Shown piece after piece: positions 61,144 to 64,000 of a stretch of DNA of 64,000 nucleotides. The notes beneath the pieces were generated by a model, which was given only the letters and a program-made list of their open reading frames with translations, searched no databases and was not told the origin of the DNA. Source of the DNA: HXMU1420-13 sp965229525 (GTDB lineage: Bacteria > Bacteroidota > Rhodothermia > Balneolales > Balneolaceae). Made by a program: the position numbers and the translations under genes. Numbering within the stretch: position 1 is the stretch's first letter; each line of letters opens with the position of its first letter. The stretch covers positions 2,232,001-2,296,000 of the forward strand of contig OZ245886.1 of the NCBI GenBank assembly GCA_965229525.1, in the 5' to 3' direction.

Positions 61144-61544
61144 ACCTGCCTATCAATCCAGCTGCCGGAAGGGTTATCAAAATTCATCATTTGATTGAAG
61201 TAATTTTGATGGCGCTTCAAGTCCAAATTGTTATAGCTCGAATGTGGCGAAGAATTAAGGCTTGCAAGTGCAAATGGATTTAGCCGATTATGAGTAAGAT
61301 CTACTAACTCATTAAAGGTAGATGAGACAGATGAATAGATTTCTTGTGCAGTAGAAGTGAATTTTTTACCGCTATTCTGGTCTTTCTTTGAGAGTTTATG
61401 AACTTTTTGTTCAGTTTTGCGATAAGTATGCTCTTTTCCTTCAACCCCACTAATTCTCCTGTTAAACTGAGAATCTGCTCGGTCTAAAAATGCACCTGTA
61501 ATGGAAACATGTGCTGAAGCTCGTGTAGAATTGCTAATACTCAT
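61140..61544 (-). CDS. Unknown 134-residue protein
   Basis: A soluble, Ser/Asn-rich, basic protein (MSISNSTRASAHVSITGAFL, KKFTSTAQEIYSSVSSTFNE). I do not recognise it. Its opening, VSITGAF then FNRRISGVEG, has a low-complexity look, and it lacks signal or membrane segments. Its neighbours are chemotaxis-type genes, and a flagellar or chemotaxis accessory is possible but unsupported. Confidence 0.5.
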   Translation of the reverse strand: MSISNSTRASAHVSITGAFLDRADSQFNRRISGVEGKEHTYRKTEQKVHKLSKKDQNSGKKFTSTAQEIYSSVSSTFNELVDLTHNRLNPFALASLNSSPHSSYNNLDLKRHQNYFNQMMNFDNPSGSWIDRQV

Positions 61545-61661
61545 CTTATTTATTCTGTCCCACCATCAATATACTATTGATCTAACTTTCTGATCAGTTA
61601 GAAACGATTAATAATTGAGTTATCAGCACTCAAAAAAGAATAAAAAAAGAAGATGATTTTC

Positions 61662-61688
61662 TTAAGGATCAATAAGATTTCCCGATAA
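61662..61688 (+). promoter_or_regulatory. Sigma28 (FliA)-like promoter of the cheY-cheX operon
   Basis: TTAA at 61662-61665, 15 bases, CCCGATAA at 61681-61688. Same boxes and same spacing as before the mini-flagellin (2072-2098). It is 108 bases before the start codon. Confidence 0.5.
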
Positions 61689-61795
61689 GTGATCAAGGCA
61701 GGCTATAAGACCATTTAGGAAAGCTTGCGAACTAATATCAATGCCGAGTAATCGGTTAATGCTAAACAAAGATCGAAAGCTAACAGGAGTAAATA

Positions 61796-62236
61796 ATGAG
61801 CAAAGTAAGAGCATTGGTAGTTGATGATTCAAAAATTATGAGAAGTCAGGTTAAGCGCGCACTGGACCAGTCTTTAGTTGCAGATTTTGAATTTACAGAA
61901 GCCATGGACGGTGAAGACGCTCTGGAAAAGTTCAATGATGAAATCGACATGTTATTTGTGGATTGGAATATGCCCAAAATGACGGGCGTAGAATTTGCAA
62001 GAGAAGTAAGAGATAGAGGGTACGATGACATACCAATTATCATGGTTACAGCCGAAAAATCTATGGGGAAAGTTGATAAAGCACTCAACGAAGGTGGTGC
62101 AGATGAATACATCACCAAACCTTTTACAGCAGACAAAATGACAAAAACGATTAGCAAGTTTTTCGATGACCGAGGAGAACTAATTACACAGCAGCAGGAA
62201 GAAAAGAAAAGCTTCTTTAGCAGCATTCTTAAATAA
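61796..62236 (+). CDS. CheY-like response regulator
   Basis: A 146-residue single receiver domain with a short tail. VVDDSKIMR gives the acidic pair, MLFVDWNMPKMTG the phosphorylated Asp (near residue 56), MVTAEKS the conserved Thr region and YITKPF the Lys. The tail QQQEEKKSFFSSILK is extra. A good ribosome-binding site (AGGAG, 61786-61790) precedes it. With CheX and the large gene behind it, this is a chemotaxis-type module that probably controls motility or another output. Confidence 0.93.
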   Translation: MSKVRALVVDDSKIMRSQVKRALDQSLVADFEFTEAMDGEDALEKFNDEIDMLFVDWNMPKMTGVEFAREVRDRGYDDIPIIMVTAEKSMGKVDKALNEGGADEYITKPFTADKMTKTISKFFDDRGELITQQQEEKKSFFSSILK

Positions 62237-62250
62237 TAAACCCAGTAATT

Positions 62251-62748
62251 ATGATTTCAGAACAACTAAAGCGAGCAAAAGAAATACCAACTGAAATAGT
62301 TGATGTGGTAAAAGATTCAGTAATTAATACTTTTGCTTCTATAGCAGGCGATCCTCCGAGTTATTTAGAGGACAATGGGCAAGAAAGCCCTCTAAATGGT
62401 ATTATTGGAAATATTGCAGTTTTCAATCCAGAGTTTACCTTCTCTTTAATGCTCGCCATTCCTGCTGAAACTGCTATCAATATTTCTGAAGCATTCCTTG
62501 GTATGGAGCTTCCAATTGAGAGTGATGACATGGGCGATTTAATTGCTGAACTCTCAAATATTTTAGCAGGCGATGTAGCCGCGAATATGGAAAATGTGGG
62601 ATTCCGGGGCCAATCTTCACTACCAACGGCAACCAGAGGAAGTGATTTAAGGTTGTTCATGCCTAATAAACCACCTTCTGCAAAAATGCGATTTGTTGGC
62701 TCTATTGGTGACTTTATCCTGAATATGGCACTAAGTGAATCAAAATAA
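62251..62748 (+). CDS. CheX-like CheY-phosphate phosphatase
   Basis: A 165-residue protein of the CheC/CheX/FliY group. The active helix reads GDLIAELSNILAGDVAANM, with the ExxN pair at about E100 and N103 that positions water to hydrolyse phospho-Asp on CheY. Only one such motif is present, as in CheX. It starts 14 bases after the cheY-like stop, so the two should act on each other. Confidence 0.85.
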   Translation: MISEQLKRAKEIPTEIVDVVKDSVINTFASIAGDPPSYLEDNGQESPLNGIIGNIAVFNPEFTFSLMLAIPAETAINISEAFLGMELPIESDDMGDLIAELSNILAGDVAANMENVGFRGQSSLPTATRGSDLRLFMPNKPPSAKMRFVGSIGDFILNMALSESK

Positions 62749-62776
62749 TTAAGGGTATAAAAACGGTACAGAATCG

Positions 62777-64000
62777 ATGAGTAACACAAGCCAGAATATA
62801 GTAGATGAATTAGCTTCGATTATTAAATTGTTGGCAGATGTTTGGCCTAATGATAGAGAAAATGTTGCAATTGCCGGAGCTAAATTTGAAGGCATTATTG
62901 AAAGCTTTGACCAGAATTATGGTCAAATTCAAAAGCTATCAACTTTATCCTGGGAAGGGATAAAATATTTGTATGAAAAGGATGAATATTTTATCACCGT
63001 AAAGGCCACGACAATGCAGGCCATTAACCTGTTTCGTGAATATATACTCTCTGATGGGGATGTGAAAGTTGAGGATTTTGAGAAAGCATTTGATGAGCTT
63101 CAGAACTCATTAGCTGGTGGCGGCGAATCTGCCGATGAATTAATTACGGAACAGGAACTTGAGCAACTTCAAACAAGAGTAAAAACCACCGAAATCTCAA
63201 AAGAGGAAAAAATTGACCATTTGGCGGCTATTTTGCAATTATTAGCAGATGTTTGGCCGAATGAAAGAGATAATGTGGCTAAAGCCGGGGCTCAATTCGA
63301 AGAGATTTTTGAATCACTTATAAAAGATTCTATTCAAATTAAGAAGCTGGCTGACCTTACATGGGAAGGTTTGAAATATCTTTATGAAAAAGATGATTAT
63401 TTCATAACCGTAAAAAACTCCACAATGCGGGCTGTAAATACTTTCAGAGAATACATCCTATCGGATGGAGATGTGAAAGTTGACGATTTTGAAACAATCT
63501 ATGATGAGTTAGAAAATGCCTTAAACGGTAATGGCGAGTCTGCTGATTCTGTTATTGAGCTTACATCAGAAGAGATCGAAACATATCAGAAAGAAGAAAA
63601 TCAGGTTAAAGAAAGTGGAAAGAAATTAGGTGAAGGATTGTTGCCCGCAGAAACCACCTTGAATGACCTGGCATCATATATTATGATGCTTGATGAAGAA
63701 TCGGTGACAAACGATCAAATAGAACGCCTGGCAGCATTTCTTCAAAACAGTATCAATAACGAATCTGAGGCTGTTGCTAAGCATTTAACGGAAGCTTTTC
63801 AGTTAGTTTCCGAGGCATATAATAATTCAAATAACCAGGATGGCTGGCTCAGCATCGTTTCAGTTAAGATAGAAGCTGCAACAGTGCAGGAACAGAATCA
63901 GGAGTGGGAAGCTTCGCAGGAAGAAACTGAAGAAGTTGAAGAAACAGCAGAAGTACAAAAGGTAGATGAGCCTGAATCAGCATCATCTGAGAATGAAACC
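62777..64000 (+). CDS. CheA-like or scaffold protein with tandem N-terminal repeats (partial)
   Basis: Open from ATG 62777 to the window's end (408 codons) with no stop. Residues 9-122 and 146-260 are two copies of one helical domain: both contain LLADVWPN, a WEG block and REYILSDGDVKV. A Glu-rich linker (about 265-300) and a further helical part with LDELTSYIMML-like sequence follow, then a very acidic stretch. It is the third gene after cheY and cheX, where a CheA-type kinase is expected, but no HPt, kinase or CheW motif is yet visible. The repeated domain is not one I recognise. Confidence 0.7.
   Translation, partial: MSNTSQNIVDELASIIKLLADVWPNDRENVAIAGAKFEGIIESFDQNYGQIQKLSTLSWEGIKYLYEKDEYFITVKATTMQAINLFREYILSDGDVKVEDFEKAFDELQNSLAGGGESADELITEQELEQLQTRVKTTEISKEEKIDHLAAILQLLADVWPNERDNVAKAGAQFEEIFESLIKDSIQIKKLADLTWEGLKYLYEKDDYFITVKNSTMRAVNTFREYILSDGDVKVDDFETIYDELENALNGNGESADSVIELTSEEIETYQKEENQVKESGKKLGEGLLPAETTLNDLASYIMMLDEESVTNDQIERLAAFLQNSINNESEAVAKHLTEAFQLVSEAYNNSNNQDGWLSIVSVKIEAATVQEQNQEWEASQEETEEVEETAEVQKVDEPESASSENET

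Overview
The window looks like a chromosomal segment of a marine or saline, heterotrophic member of the FCB group, most likely Balneolota (Balneola/Gracilimonas/Rhodohalobacter type). This is inferred from four things: secreted enzymes ending in a Por/T9SS-type tail with the NYPNPFNPTT motif, Bacteroidota-style promoters (TTG, about 20 bases, TAnnTTTG) before gap, pruA and a tRNA, a moderately AT-rich base composition, and many lipoproteins and algal-polysaccharide enzymes. No rRNA or marker gene fixes the genus.

Layout. 1-6.5 kb: end of a PfkB kinase, an SDR/DUF2867 protein, a 137-residue mini-flagellin with a sigma28-like promoter, a malectin-GH16 laminarinase lipoprotein, a membrane AraC regulator and two coupled YceI proteins. 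6.6-13.4 kb: a secreted GH13 amylase with a LacI/cre-like palindrome at its start, tRNA-Leu(TAA) with a broken tRNA-Leu remnant, and a large secreted BNR-repeat protein. 13.5-18.9 kb: housekeeping genes (rel, HU-like, ruvX, def, fmt, ankyrin protein). 18.9-33.5 kb: pruA, gap, M28 peptidase, OsmC, SIMPL, HAD phosphatase, hisE, gltB and hisF, with small repeats between them.

33.7-44.2 kb is an accessory island. It lies between a complete tRNA(CAT) gene and a perfect 43-bp copy of that tRNA's 3' part, the footprint of tyrosine-recombinase integration. Only the N-terminal part of the integrase remains, joined directly to the end of an RHS/YD shell. Behind it are a secreted CBM20-TPR protein, two secreted 'PKD + RHS core + variable tail' proteins each followed by a small candidate immunity gene, a third tail remnant, one intact and one broken XRE regulator, and a GspK-GspI-GspJ-GspF-like pseudopilin set. 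I read the first part as a split RHS polymorphic-toxin system: shell, secreted accessory and exchangeable tails are separate genes linked by strong Shine-Dalgarno sites, and the cassettes share a PKD/RHS block and a common trailing spacer. This is the strongest candidate for an undescribed system.

44.3-58.3 kb: small unknowns, a DUF4268-like nuclease, a secreted nuclease-phosphatase fusion, a sulfatase, RsgA, and an operon of a ThuA/sugar-dehydrogenase/PA14 giant protein with a GH81 laminarinase. Together with GH16 and GH13 these point to use of laminarin, alpha-glucans and sulfated polysaccharides. 58.4-64 kb: a signalling block with a hybrid histidine kinase, a divergent degenerate kinase-like protein, and a CheY-CheX-(CheA-like) operon under a sigma28-like promoter matching that of the mini-flagellin.
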